Of a stretch of 39,168 bases of DNA, positions 16,678 through 24,461 are shown piece after piece (positions within the stretch are counted from its first letter, which is position 1; each line of letters starts with the position of its first letter). A program made the position numbers and the translations under genes. The notes beneath the pieces were generated by a model. The model searched no databases and was not told where the DNA came from. It worked only from the letters and a program-made list of their open reading frames with translations. The DNA comes from UBA1738 sp045655325 (GTDB lineage: Bacteria; Bacillota; Clostridia; UBA1381), in assembly GCA_045655325.1 (NCBI GenBank), contig JAZOOY010000018.1, positions 1 to 39,168 on the forward strand, in the 5' to 3' direction.

Positions 16678-16706
16678 ATTATACAATATATAAAACAGAA
16701 TTTCAA
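16678..16706 (-). promoter_or_regulatory. Promoter of the pseudouridine synthase gene
   Basis: On the minus strand TTGAAA (16706-16701) and TATAAT (16683-16678) are separated by 17 bases. It is back to back with the aro promoter. Confidence 0.75.
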
Positions 16707-16738
16707 TAATCAAATACTAATATTTTTTTAAAAAAATG

Positions 16739-16767
16739 TTGACAAGTAAAATTTGGAGTGCTATAAT
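16739..16767 (+). promoter_or_regulatory. Promoter of the aromatic amino-acid operon
   Basis: A consensus sigma-A promoter: TTGACA (16739-16744), 17-base spacer, TATAAT (16762-16767). Transcription should start near 16774, ahead of the leader peptide. It is the only strong promoter seen for the six genes to 23289. Confidence 0.88.
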
Positions 16768-16798
16768 ACTAGAAAATAACAAAAAGGAAGTACGAAAA

Positions 16799-16888
16799 AT
16801 GGCAAACCTTCGTAACACATTTGAATACTTTTATGGCTTTACTTATTATTTTGGTAAGGCCTTGTTGTGTTGCTCAGGTAATTGTTAA
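16799..16888 (+). CDS. Phe/Tyr leader peptide of the aro operon
   Basis: The 29-codon reading frame starts at ATG 16799 behind AAGGAAG (783-789 of the 16000s) and ends at TAA 16886-16888. Codons 8-18 read F-E-Y-F-Y-G-F-T-Y-Y-F: eight aromatic residues of eleven, four Phe and four Tyr, no Trp. Such bias in a tiny, well-translated frame between promoter and terminator is the hallmark of an attenuation leader. Codon choice is also telling: seven of the eight are TTT or TAT, one is TAC. Scarce charged tRNA-Phe or tRNA-Tyr would stall the ribosome at 16820-16852. The tail (A-L-L-C-C-S-G-N-C) covers RNA segment 2 of the attenuator and is probably unimportant as protein. Confidence 0.9.
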   Translation: MANLRNTFEYFYGFTYYFGKALLCCSGNC

Positions 16889-16945
16889 AATTCATTTTGT
16901 ATTTTAATGGGGATTACGAGTAACACGTAGTCCCCATTTTTGTTT
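16812..16945 (+). promoter_or_regulatory. Transcription attenuator (segments 1-4) responding to Phe and Tyr
   Basis: Four segments with exclusive pairings can be traced. Segment 1 (GTAACACA, 812-819 of the 16000s) pairs with 866-873 (8 bp, one wobble). Segment 2 (867-882) pairs with segment 3 (913-926) as GTGTTGCTC/GAGTAACAC plus GTAAT/ATTAC with a 2-base bulge. Segment 3 as part of 906-918 pairs with segment 4 (926-938) as the terminator. GTAACAC occurs in both 1 and 3, explaining the competition. A ribosome stalled on the aromatic codons leaves 2 free to pair with 3 (read-through); one reaching the stop codon masks 2, so the terminator forms. Confidence 0.85.
16906..16945 (+). terminator. 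Attenuator terminator of the aro operon
   Basis: AATGGGGATTACG (16906-16918) pairs with CGTAGTCCCCATT (16926-16938), 13 bp with one wobble and a 7-base loop. TTTTTGTTT overlaps and follows the stem. It ends before the aroF ribosome site. Confidence 0.92.
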
Positions 16946-16974
16946 ATAAATCATAAGAAAGAAGGAATTTTAAA

Positions 16975-17979
16975 ATGATTTTGGTATTAAAACAGAACTA
17001 CGACAAAAAGCAACTTGAGAACTTAACAGCTTGGTTTCGTGAGAAAAATTTTGATATACATTTAAGTGAAGGTGCTCACACAACAATTTTAGGGCTTATC
17101 GGTGATACAAGTGCCCTTGATACTGATATGCTTGAAAGCATAGACATCGTTGAAAGTGCAAAAAGAATTCAGGAGCCGTTTAAGAGTTCCAACAGAAAGT
17201 TCCACCCTGAAGATACTGTAATTGAAATCGGCGATGTAAAAATAGGCGGTGGCAACTTTGCAGTTATTGCAGGCCCTTGCTCTGTTGAATCAGAAGAACA
17301 GCTTTGCACAATAGCCCAGCAGGTAAAAAAAGCGGGTGCAGGACTTCTTCGTGGCGGTGCATTTAAGCCAAGAACATCACCTTATGCTTTTCAGGGACTT
17401 CGCAGTGAAGGTATTGACCTTCTTTTAAAGGCAAAGGAAAAGACAGGTCTTCCGATAGTTACAGAGATTATGGATTTATCGCACCTTTCACTATTTGACG
17501 AAGTTGACGTTATTCAGGTTGGTGCAAGAAATATGCAGAACTTCGAGCTTTTAAAGGAGCTTGGAAGAACTAATAAACCTATTCTTTTAAAGAGAGGATT
17601 ATCAAGCACATTACAGGAGCTTTTAATGAGTGCTGAATACATTATGGCAGGTGGAAACGAAAAGGTTATCCTTTGCGAGAGAGGTATAAGAACCTTTGAA
17701 ACTGCAACAAGAAATACCCTTGACATTTCAGCAGTCCCGCTACTTCGTCAGCTAACACATCTTCCTGTTATTGTTGACCCAAGCCACGCAACAGGCATTT
17801 CAAAGCTGGTAAAACCAATGGCGGTAGCTTCCGCCGCAGCAGGTGCTGACGGACTTATGATTGAAGTACACAACGACCCAAAGAACGCACTTTGCGATGG
17901 TGCACAGTCATTAACCCCCGAACAGTTTGCAGATGTTAAGAATGCAGTTGATGCAATCTTACCTTTTGCATCAAGATAA
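16975..17979 (+). CDS. aroF: 3-deoxy-7-phosphoheptulonate synthase (DAHP synthase, type I beta)
   Basis: The 334-residue enzyme condenses phosphoenolpyruvate and erythrose 4-phosphate, the first step of the shikimate pathway. Residues about 1-65 form the ferredoxin-like regulatory domain known from Thermotoga-type DAHP synthases, through which Tyr or Phe inhibits the enzyme. The barrel follows (about 70-334) with IAGPCSVES (metal-binding Cys), GGAFKPRTSPYAFQG and VDPSHATG. A ribosome site AGAAGGAATTT precedes the ATG. It is the first structural gene behind the Phe/Tyr attenuator, so supply is controlled both at transcription and by allostery. Confidence 0.95.
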   Translation: MILVLKQNYDKKQLENLTAWFREKNFDIHLSEGAHTTILGLIGDTSALDTDMLESIDIVESAKRIQEPFKSSNRKFHPEDTVIEIGDVKIGGGNFAVIAGPCSVESEEQLCTIAQQVKKAGAGLLRGGAFKPRTSPYAFQGLRSEGIDLLLKAKEKTGLPIVTEIMDLSHLSLFDEVDVIQVGARNMQNFELLKELGRTNKPILLKRGLSSTLQELLMSAEYIMAGGNEKVILCERGIRTFETATRNTLDISAVPLLRQLTHLPVIVDPSHATGISKLVKPMAVASAAAGADGLMIEVHNDPKNALCDGAQSLTPEQFADVKNAVDAILPFASR

Positions 17980-17994
17980 TAACGGAGTAAACCT

Positions 17995-18828
17995 ATGAAG
18001 ATACTGATTGTTGGTCTGGGTTTAATAGGCGGTTCACTTGCAAAAGCCTTTAAAAAGTTCACAGAGTATGAAATAATTGGATTTGATAAAGACGAAAACG
18101 TCATAAAAAAAGCCATAGAAAGCGGAGATATAAAAAATGCTTTTGACGGGAATTTTGAGGGTATTGACATTATAATTTCAGGGCTTTTTCCGAATGATAC
18201 AATTAAATTTGTTATGGAAAATGCAGGAAAAATTAATAAAAACACCATTGTCACAGACTGTGGCGGTGTTAAGGAAAAGGTATGTAGTGCCATAGAGCCT
18301 GTGGCAAAAGAAAACGGATTCACATTTGTCGGTATGCATCCTATGGCAGGCATCGAAAAGTTTGGTTATGACAATTCTTTGGAAGATTTGTTTTTAGGAG
18401 CATCCCTTATATTGACGCCATTTGAAGATACACCAAAGGATAGGGTGGATTTTCTTGCCGACACCATTTCAAAGTCAGGCTTTTCAAAGGTCAAGATTTC
18501 AACACCAAAGGAACACGACCAAGTTATCGCCTACACATCCCAGCTTGCACACGTGGTATCGGGTGCTTATATAAAGAGCAAGACAGCAGAAAAACACGTG
18601 GGATTTTCTGCAGGCAGTTTTCGTGATATGACCCGTGTTGCACATTTGAATGAATATATGTGGACCGAGCTTTTTATGGAAAACAGAGAGAATCTTGCAA
18701 AGGAAACAGACGATTTGATTGATAGATTAAAAGAGTATTCTGTTGCCTTAAAAAGTGGAGATAAGGAAAAACTGTTTGAAATTTTAAAAACTGGCCGAGA
18801 ACAAAAAGATTTAATAGACAGCCTATAA
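17995..18828 (+). CDS. tyrA: Prephenate dehydrogenase
   Basis: The 277-residue enzyme has the NAD(P)-binding loop GLGLIGGSLAKAFKK at residues 6-20, then DCGGVKEKV and VGMHPMAGIEKFG with the catalytic His region, and a helical dimer domain with S-Q-L-A-H-V and S-F-R-D-M-T-R-V-A. It oxidatively decarboxylates prephenate to 4-hydroxyphenylpyruvate, the Tyr branch. No ACT domain is attached, so feedback may act elsewhere (aroF and the leader). The gap after aroF is 15 bases, with CGGAG before the start. Arogenate as substrate cannot be excluded. Confidence 0.93.
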   Translation: MKILIVGLGLIGGSLAKAFKKFTEYEIIGFDKDENVIKKAIESGDIKNAFDGNFEGIDIIISGLFPNDTIKFVMENAGKINKNTIVTDCGGVKEKVCSAIEPVAKENGFTFVGMHPMAGIEKFGYDNSLEDLFLGASLILTPFEDTPKDRVDFLADTISKSGFSKVKISTPKEHDQVIAYTSQLAHVVSGAYIKSKTAEKHVGFSAGSFRDMTRVAHLNEYMWTELFMENRENLAKETDDLIDRLKEYSVALKSGDKEKLFEILKTGREQKDLIDSL

Positions 18829-18841
18829 AAAGGAGCAAGTT

Positions 18842-19885
18842 ATGAAAAAAGTTCATATAACTGCATCAAATGAATATGACGTTATAATTGGGAAAGGCAT
18901 TCTTGAAAATAGCGGAAACTTGATTGGAGAAGTTTTGCCAAAAGGTAAAACTGTGATAGTTTCTGACGATAAGGTGTATTCAATATACGGAGAAACCGTT
19001 AAAAAGTCGCTTGAAAATAGCGGTTTTTCAGTAGAAACCTTTACTTTTCCAAATGGCGAAGCATCAAAAAATATTTCTACCTATACAGAAATTCTTGAGT
19101 TCTTGGCTGAAAAGAGCCTTACAAGAAGTGACTTTATCGTTGCTTTAGGTGGTGGAGTTTGCGGTGATATGGCAGGCTTTTGCGCTGCAACGTATCTTCG
19201 CGGAATAAAGTTTGTGCAGATTCCAACCACATTTTTGGCGGCAATTGACTCATCTGTTGGCGGGAAAACAGGGGTAAACCTTGGTGCAGGCAAAAACCTT
19301 GTTGGTGCATTTCATCAGCCTGCTTTGGTAATTTGCGACACAGACACATTCAAGACTTTAGACGAAAAAACTTTTGCTGATGGTATGGCTGAGGCAATAA
19401 AATATGGAATGATACAAGAAGCTGACCTATTAGAAAAATTAGCAGGAAATTTTGACATTGACGAAGTAGTTGAACTTTGCGTTAAAATAAAGCGTGATAT
19501 CGTAAAGGTAGACGAATTTGAAGGTGGAGCACGAAAGCTTTTGAATTTTGGCCACACCATTGGTCACGGCGTGGAAAAGTGCAGTAATTATGAAGTAACT
19601 CACGGTCACGCAGTTGCTATTGGTATGAGCATTATAACAAAGGCGGCAGAAGAGTTTGGAATTTGTGAAAAGGGTATGAGCAAAAACCTTGATGAGCTTC
19701 TTTCAAAATGCGGACTTCCAACAAAATGCCAGTATTCTGCAGAAGAGTTATATAATGTGGCACTTTCCGATAAAAAGCGTTCAGGTGATTTCATAACATT
19801 AGTTCTTCCAAAGCGTTCTGGTGAATGCATTTTGAATACAATAACAGTAGCTAAACTTTTGGAATATATAAAAAAGGGAATTTAA
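18842..19885 (+). CDS. aroB: 3-dehydroquinate synthase
   Basis: The 347-residue enzyme converts DAHP to 3-dehydroquinate using NAD and a divalent metal. Visible hallmarks are ALGGGVCGDMAGF, PTTFLAAIDSSVGGKTGVN, KNLVGAFHQP, and the metal ligands Glu in M-A-E-A-I-K-Y-G, His in NFGHTIGHGVE and His in THGHAVAIGM. Length is standard. AAAAAGGAGCAAG precedes the ATG, 13 bases after tyrA. No unusual feature is seen. Confidence 0.96.
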   Translation: MKKVHITASNEYDVIIGKGILENSGNLIGEVLPKGKTVIVSDDKVYSIYGETVKKSLENSGFSVETFTFPNGEASKNISTYTEILEFLAEKSLTRSDFIVALGGGVCGDMAGFCAATYLRGIKFVQIPTTFLAAIDSSVGGKTGVNLGAGKNLVGAFHQPALVICDTDTFKTLDEKTFADGMAEAIKYGMIQEADLLEKLAGNFDIDEVVELCVKIKRDIVKVDEFEGGARKLLNFGHTIGHGVEKCSNYEVTHGHAVAIGMSIITKAAEEFGICEKGMSKNLDELLSKCGLPTKCQYSAEELYNVALSDKKRSGDFITLVLPKRSGECILNTITVAKLLEYIKKGI

Positions 19886-19888
19886 AAA

Positions 19889-21085
19889 ATGAATGTTACT
19901 ATAAAACCAACCCATCTTTCCGGTGTGGTGGAAGCGGTTTCTTCAAAATCGGATGGGCACAGAAAAATTATCTGTGCAGCCCTTTCAGACTCTGAAACCG
20001 AAATTATTATAAATAACATATCTGATGACATAGAGGCAACACTTGATGCCATAAAATGCCTTGGCGGTGACTTTTCTAAAACCGAAAATGGCGTTTTGAT
20101 AAAGCATATTCAGGGCAGGAAGGACAAAGTCAGCCTTGATTTTCGTGAAAGCGGTTCAACGGCACGATTTTTGATACCGATTGCAAGTGTTCTTTGCGTA
20201 AATGGTGAATTTTCGGGTCAGGGAAGACTACCTGAAAGACCTTTTGCGGAGCTAACAAGCCAGATGCGAAAAAATGGTGTGGAAGTATCAGCGGACACCT
20301 TGCCGATGACAACAAAAGGTCACCTGCAAAGCGGAACTTTTGAACTTCCTGGAAATGTAAGTTCACAGTACATATCAGGACTTTTATTTGCACTCCCAAT
20401 GCTAGATAAGGAAAGCAGAATCAAGCTAACATCACCACTTATGTCAGCACCTTATGTGGATATGACAATAGAAGTGCTTTCAAAGTTTGGCGTGGAAATT
20501 GAAGTTTTAGAAAATGAATACAACATTTGCCCGCAAAAATATGTTAGTCCAAAAAGATTGGAAGTTGAGGGAGATTGGTCATCTGCAGCATTCTGGGTGG
20601 TGGCTGATAAGATTTGCGGAAATGTAAAAATAGAGGGTATGAACCCTGATTCTCGTCAGGGTGATAAAGCCATAACTAAAATTTTGGACGAAACCGAAAT
20701 TGATGCAAGAGATATCCCTGATTTAGTGCCAATTTTGGCGGTGCTTGCAGCATCAAGAGTAGGAAAAACAAGAATTTATGGAGCGGAAAGACTTCGCATA
20801 AAAGAAAGCGACAGACTTTATGCCGTAACAAAATGTATAAACGACTTGGGCGGAAACGCTGAAGAAACCGACGACGGAATTATAATCACAGGAACAGGCA
20901 AACTGTCAGGCGGACAAGTGGATAGTTTTAATGACCACAGAATTGCAATGTCCTGTGCCATAGCGTCTTGTATATGCGAAAGTGAAGTAAAAATTCTGGG
21001 TGCGGAATGTGTAAAAAAATCATATCCTGCATTCTTTGATGATTTTAGAAAATTAGGAGGTGTAATCGATGTATCAGACAGGTGA
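19889..21085 (+). CDS. aroA: 3-phosphoshikimate 1-carboxyvinyltransferase (EPSP synthase)
   Basis: The 398-residue enzyme transfers enolpyruvate to shikimate 3-phosphate. S-K-S-D-G-H-R, F-R-E-S-G-S-T-A-R-F, G-Q-G-R-L-P-E-R-P and R-I-K-E-S-D-R match conserved blocks; the first Lys binds phosphoenolpyruvate. The usual N-x-G-T-A-x-R loop reads R-E-S-G-S-T-A-R-F, as in the bacterial class with Ser. It is slightly short (typically about 425). The start lies three bases after aroB. Its end overlaps aroC by 17 bases, so translation is coupled. Confidence 0.95.
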   Translation: MNVTIKPTHLSGVVEAVSSKSDGHRKIICAALSDSETEIIINNISDDIEATLDAIKCLGGDFSKTENGVLIKHIQGRKDKVSLDFRESGSTARFLIPIASVLCVNGEFSGQGRLPERPFAELTSQMRKNGVEVSADTLPMTTKGHLQSGTFELPGNVSSQYISGLLFALPMLDKESRIKLTSPLMSAPYVDMTIEVLSKFGVEIEVLENEYNICPQKYVSPKRLEVEGDWSSAAFWVVADKICGNVKIEGMNPDSRQGDKAITKILDETEIDARDIPDLVPILAVLAASRVGKTRIYGAERLRIKESDRLYAVTKCINDLGGNAEETDDGIIITGTGKLSGGQVDSFNDHRIAMSCAIASCICESEVKILGAECVKKSYPAFFDDFRKLGGVIDVSDR

Positions 21086-22142
21086 TAAATTTAAAGTCAC
21101 AGTTTTCGGCCAGTCACATTCTGCCGAAATCGGTGCCACTATTGAGGGTCTTCCTGTAGGATTTTGCCCTGATATGGAAAAGGTTTATACTTTTATGGAA
21201 CGTCGTGCACCGGGAAAAGACAGGTTTTCAACCCAAAGAAAAGAGGCAGACATCCCTGAAATTATATCAGGACTTGAAAATGGCAAAGCAAATGGCGAAC
21301 CGCTTACAGGGGTAATAAAAAACAGTAACCAAAGAAGCACAGACTATGAAAACTTAAAGTTTGTGCCACGTCCTGGTCATGCAGATTACACGGCGTATGT
21401 TAAGTATGACGGAACTAATGATATGTCAGGTGGTGGCCAGTTTTCAGGACGAATGACAGCACCACTTTGCTTTGCGGGTGCTCTGGCACTTCAGATTTTA
21501 GAAGAAAAAGGTATTCATATTGGCGCACATATTGAATCTATATATAATGTCAAAGATGACCGATTTACACCTTGCGACATAACAAAGGACGTTCTTGACA
21601 GCGTAAAAACAAAGGAATTTCCTGTTATTAACGATTTTGTAAGGGTTAAAATGGAAGCAGAAATTGACAGAGCAAGAGAAAATTGCGATTCTGTTGGCGG
21701 TGTTATAGAATGCGCCATAACAGGTATGCCTGTTGGCGTTGGTGGACCTCTTTTTGAGGGAATTGAAGGCGAAATGTCCAGAAATGTTTTCGCAGTCCCT
21801 GCCGTTAAAGGAATTGAGTTTGGCGCGGGATTTTCTGCCAGCAGAATGTTAGGTTCAGAAAATAACGACGAATTTTATTATAAAGGCGACAGCATAAAAA
21901 CCAAAACCAATAACGCAGGCGGAATTTTAGGCGGAATATCAAATGGTATGCCTATAATTTTCAGAGTGGCAATGAAGCCGACTCCATCAATTTCAAAAGA
22001 ACAGAATTCCATTAATTTAAAAACAAAAGAAAGCGAAAAACTTGTAATAAAGGGTCGCCACGACCCGTGTATCGTAAAACGTGCAGTGCCTGTAATTGAA
22101 GCAGTTGCAGCCATTACGATACTAAATATGCTTGAAAATTAA
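21069..22142 (+). CDS. aroC: Chorismate synthase
   Basis: The 357-residue enzyme makes chorismate from EPSP using reduced FMN. Conserved blocks are F-G-Q-S-H-S at the N-terminus (a short form of the G-E-S-H-G motif), RRAPGKDRFSTQRKE, RPGHADYTAYVKY, G-G-G-Q-F-S-G-R, and near the C-terminus G-R-H-D-P-C-I-V-K-R-A-V-P-V-I-E. Ribosome site TTAGGAGGTG lies inside the aroA end. The family's usual F-G-E-S-H-G-x-x-I being F-G-Q-S-H-S-A-E-I is a mild departure also seen in some clostridial sequences. Confidence 0.95.
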   Translation: MYQTGDKFKVTVFGQSHSAEIGATIEGLPVGFCPDMEKVYTFMERRAPGKDRFSTQRKEADIPEIISGLENGKANGEPLTGVIKNSNQRSTDYENLKFVPRPGHADYTAYVKYDGTNDMSGGGQFSGRMTAPLCFAGALALQILEEKGIHIGAHIESIYNVKDDRFTPCDITKDVLDSVKTKEFPVINDFVRVKMEAEIDRARENCDSVGGVIECAITGMPVGVGGPLFEGIEGEMSRNVFAVPAVKGIEFGAGFSASRMLGSENNDEFYYKGDSIKTKTNNAGGILGGISNGMPIIFRVAMKPTPSISKEQNSINLKTKESEKLVIKGRHDPCIVKRAVPVIEAVAAITILNMLEN

Positions 22143-22155
22143 GGAGCTGATTGTA

Positions 22156-23289
22156 ATGAATCTTGATGAAGCAAGACAGAAAATTGACAGTATTGATAAA
22201 GAGCTCATAAAACTTTTTGAAGAACGAATGAACGCAGTTTGCGACGTTGCAAGATACAAAAAGGAAAACGGACTTCCAATCTATAACGGACAGCGTGAAC
22301 GTGAAGTGGTGAATAAGGTGACCAAAGAAGTCCCTGAAGAACTTGCACTTTATACAAAAATTTTGTATAACACGCTTTTTTCCGTAAGCCGTGGCTATCA
22401 GACAAAGATGATAGACGGCGAATCTCAGACAGTAGAAAAAATCAAAAAAGCACTTGACTCTACTGAAAATATATTGCCTACATCTGCAGTAATTGCGTGT
22501 CAGGGAACAGAGGGTGCCTATTCACAAAAAGCTTGTGAAAAGCTTTTTACAAATCCGTCGCTAATGTATTTTGATACATTCAAAGGCGTTTTGGACGCAG
22601 TTTCAATGGGAATGTGCAGATACGGTATTCTTCCGCTTGAAAATAGTGTCTATGGGACAGTTACGGAGGTCTATGACCTTTTAAGTTCTTATGAATTTTT
22701 TATTGTAAAAGTGGCTAAAATACAGGTAAATCATATTTTAGCAGCAAAGAAAAAAGATGCAAAAGTTAAAGAAATTTGCTCACACAGACAGGCGATAGGT
22801 CAGTGCGATAAGTACTTGAAGAGCTTAAAAGGAGTTTGCGTAACCCAATATGACAACACCGCTATGGCAGCTCAAATGGTGGCAACGCAGGACCGTGACG
22901 ATTTGGCGTGCATCTGCTCAAAGGAATGCGCTCAAATTTACGGACTTCACGTTATTGATGACAACATAACAGACAGTGACAACAACTATACAAGATTTAT
23001 CTGTATCTCAAAGAATCCTGAGATTTATCCTGGTGCAGACAAAATCAGTTTTGTTATAACACTTCCGCATACTGCGGGCTCACTATATAGCGTTATGAGT
23101 AAGTTTGCGGCGGCGGGAATCAACCTTACAAAGATTGAATCAAGACCGATTCCAGGACGTGATTTTGAGTTTGAGTTCTATTTTGAAGTTGAAGCATCGG
23201 TTTACTCAAAAGAGCTATATGCGGTGCTTTCAGAGATGGAAAATTCTGACGAAAAGTTCAAATTCTTCGGTTGCTACCGTGAAGTGTAA
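22156..23289 (+). CDS. pheA: Bifunctional chorismate mutase/prephenate dehydratase (P-protein)
   Basis: ATG 22156 is the start, with AAGGAG 10 bases upstream; an earlier TTG would give a longer, unsupported N-terminus. The 377 residues show three parts: AroQ-type chorismate mutase (about 1-85; R-Q-K-I-D-S-I-D-K-E-L, E-R-M-N-A-V), prephenate dehydratase (about 115-290; Q-G-T-E-G-A-Y-S, P-L-E-N-S-V-Y-G, the T-R-F motif in N-N-Y-T-R-F) and a C-terminal ACT domain with N-L-T-K-I-E-S-R-P for Phe feedback. It makes phenylpyruvate, the Phe branch. It ends the operon; its chorismate mutase would also supply tyrA. No terminator is evident before the next promoter. Confidence 0.95.
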   Translation: MNLDEARQKIDSIDKELIKLFEERMNAVCDVARYKKENGLPIYNGQREREVVNKVTKEVPEELALYTKILYNTLFSVSRGYQTKMIDGESQTVEKIKKALDSTENILPTSAVIACQGTEGAYSQKACEKLFTNPSLMYFDTFKGVLDAVSMGMCRYGILPLENSVYGTVTEVYDLLSSYEFFIVKVAKIQVNHILAAKKKDAKVKEICSHRQAIGQCDKYLKSLKGVCVTQYDNTAMAAQMVATQDRDDLACICSKECAQIYGLHVIDDNITDSDNNYTRFICISKNPEIYPGADKISFVITLPHTAGSLYSVMSKFAAAGINLTKIESRPIPGRDFEFEFYFEVEASVYSKELYAVLSEMENSDEKFKFFGCYREV

Positions 23290-23297
23290 AATTTTTG

Positions 23298-23326
23298 TTG
23301 ACAAATGTGGGAATATCTTGTATAAT
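23298..23326 (+). promoter_or_regulatory. Promoter of the riboswitch-exchanger gene
   Basis: Consensus TTGACA (23298-23303) and TATAAT (23321-23326) with 17-base spacing. It lies just after the pheA stop codon, and transcription would start near 23333, right at the riboswitch. Confidence 0.88.
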
Positions 23327-23337
23327 GTTCCTGTTGA

Positions 23338-23426
23338 ATAAAAGGGAGTAGCTTGCAAGTTACTTGTTACAAACGGCGTCAATACGGCGAGAAGCCCGCT
23401 GTTGTATTAAAAAGCGAGACTTTTAT
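23338..23426 (+). ncRNA. yybP-ykoY-type (manganese) riboswitch aptamer
   Basis: P1 is ATAAAAG (23338-23344) with CTTTTAT (23420-23426). GGGAGTAGC follows at 23344-23352, matching the conserved yybP-ykoY loop, and the second conserved region G-C-G-T-C-A-x-x-A-C-G-G lies at 23376-23387. The 3' arm of P1 is also part of the terminator stem (23418-23431), so ligand-stabilised P1 would prevent termination. The downstream gene is a cation exchanger, a known partner class of this riboswitch. Family recalled from consensus, not searched. Confidence 0.8.
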
Positions 23427-23460
23427 CACAGTTTTTTTGCTGTGATAAAAGTCTTTTTTG
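23418..23460 (+). terminator. Riboswitch-controlled terminator
   Basis: GACTTTTATCACAG (23418-23431) pairs perfectly with CTGTGATAAAAGTC (23440-23453), followed by T6. The 5' arm overlaps the P1 3' strand of the aptamer, so the two folds exclude each other. Confidence 0.9.
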
Positions 23461-23493
23461 TTTGAATTTCAAAGGAAAAGGAAGGAAGAAAAA

Positions 23494-24420
23494 ATGGAAA
23501 TTTTGTTACAACTTTTACTACTTACAATTGGATTTGTAATGCTTGTCCGTGGTGCAGATTGGTTTGTAGACGGTGCATCAGGAATTGCAACAAAGCTGAA
23601 AATTCCGCAGCTTGTAATCGGTCTTACCATCGTGGCTATGGGAACAAGTGCACCCGAGGCTGCTGTTAGTATAACAGCGGCACTAAAGGGAAGTGCAGAA
23701 ATCACAATCGGAAATATTGTGGGAAGTAATATTTTAAATATTCTTATTATTCTGGGACTTTCAGCACTTGTAACACCTCTTGCCGTTGCAAAGTCAACAA
23801 TAAAAGTTGATATTCCTGTTGTAATTGCCATAACAGGTATCCTTTTGTGGATGGGATATGACGGAACTGTTTCTATGCTTGAGGGACTTTTGCTACTTAT
23901 AATTTTCGCACTCTATATCGGATACTTAATGTATGGGGCATTTAAAGAAAGAAATGAAAATGATGAAGAAGTAAAAGAACTTTCTATGGTAAGAGCGATT
24001 GTCTTGTCAATAGTTGGACTAGGCTTTATTATATGGGGAAGTGATATTGCAGTTGATGCGGCGACAAGCCTTGCAAAGATTTTCGGGCTTTCCGAAAGGT
24101 TTATAGGCCTTACAATTGTGGCACTTGGAACATCTCTTCCTGAACTTTTCACATCAGTTTCAGCGGCTCGAAAGGGAAATGCGGATATTGCAATTGGTAA
24201 CATAGTAGGAAGTAACATTTTCAATATCCTATTCGTTGTAGGACTTTCTGCTATGGTTGTTCCTGTACCATTTGTGGAAGGATTCCGTTTTGATACAATT
24301 GTGGCAACGCTTGCGGCAGTACTGCTATTGCTTTGTGTTTTAAAGAACAAAAAACTAAACCGCTGGGCAGGAATAGTTATGTTACTTTCTTATGCGGCAT
24401 ATTTTGCAATGATATGGTAA
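23494..24420 (+). CDS. CaCA-family cation exchanger (YrbG-like Ca2+/Na+ antiporter), Mn-riboswitch controlled
   Basis: ATG 23494 has AAGGAAG upstream. An earlier in-frame TTG lies in the terminator tail and is not used. The 308-residue protein has about ten membrane helices in two inverted halves. Each half carries the CaCA alpha-repeat pair: GTSAPE and GSNILNI in the first, GTSLPE and GSNIFNI in the second. The acidic Glu of each G-T-S-x-P-E would bind the cation. Family members exchange Ca2+ or other divalents against Na+, K+ or H+. The riboswitch suggests the physiological cargo is Mn2+, for export under excess. It is monocistronic. Confidence 0.9.
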   Translation: MEILLQLLLLTIGFVMLVRGADWFVDGASGIATKLKIPQLVIGLTIVAMGTSAPEAAVSITAALKGSAEITIGNIVGSNILNILIILGLSALVTPLAVAKSTIKVDIPVVIAITGILLWMGYDGTVSMLEGLLLLIIFALYIGYLMYGAFKERNENDEEVKELSMVRAIVLSIVGLGFIIWGSDIAVDAATSLAKIFGLSERFIGLTIVALGTSLPELFTSVSAARKGNADIAIGNIVGSNIFNILFVVGLSAMVVPVPFVEGFRFDTIVATLAAVLLLLCVLKNKKLNRWAGIVMLLSYAAYFAMIW

Positions 24421-24422
24421 TT

Positions 24423-24461
24423 AAAAAGAGTTGAAATCACAAAAGATTTCAACTCTTTTTT
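24423..24461. terminator. Bidirectional intrinsic terminator
   Basis: AAAAAGAGTTGAAATC (24423-24438) pairs with GATTTCAACTCTTTTT (24445-24460). The A- and T-runs at either end let it serve both the exchanger and mtaB. The mtaB stop codon (24460-24462) touches the stem. Confidence 0.9.

Noticed and set aside
16906..16945. T-box or trp-type RNA-binding control of the aro operon
   Set aside because: No T-box sequence (TGGnACCGCG) and no run of GAG/TAG repeats; a leader peptide with aromatic codons explains the terminator better.
23458..23493. Upstream TTG start of the exchanger
   Set aside because: It lies in the terminator tail; AAGGAAG and the family N-terminus support ATG 23494.
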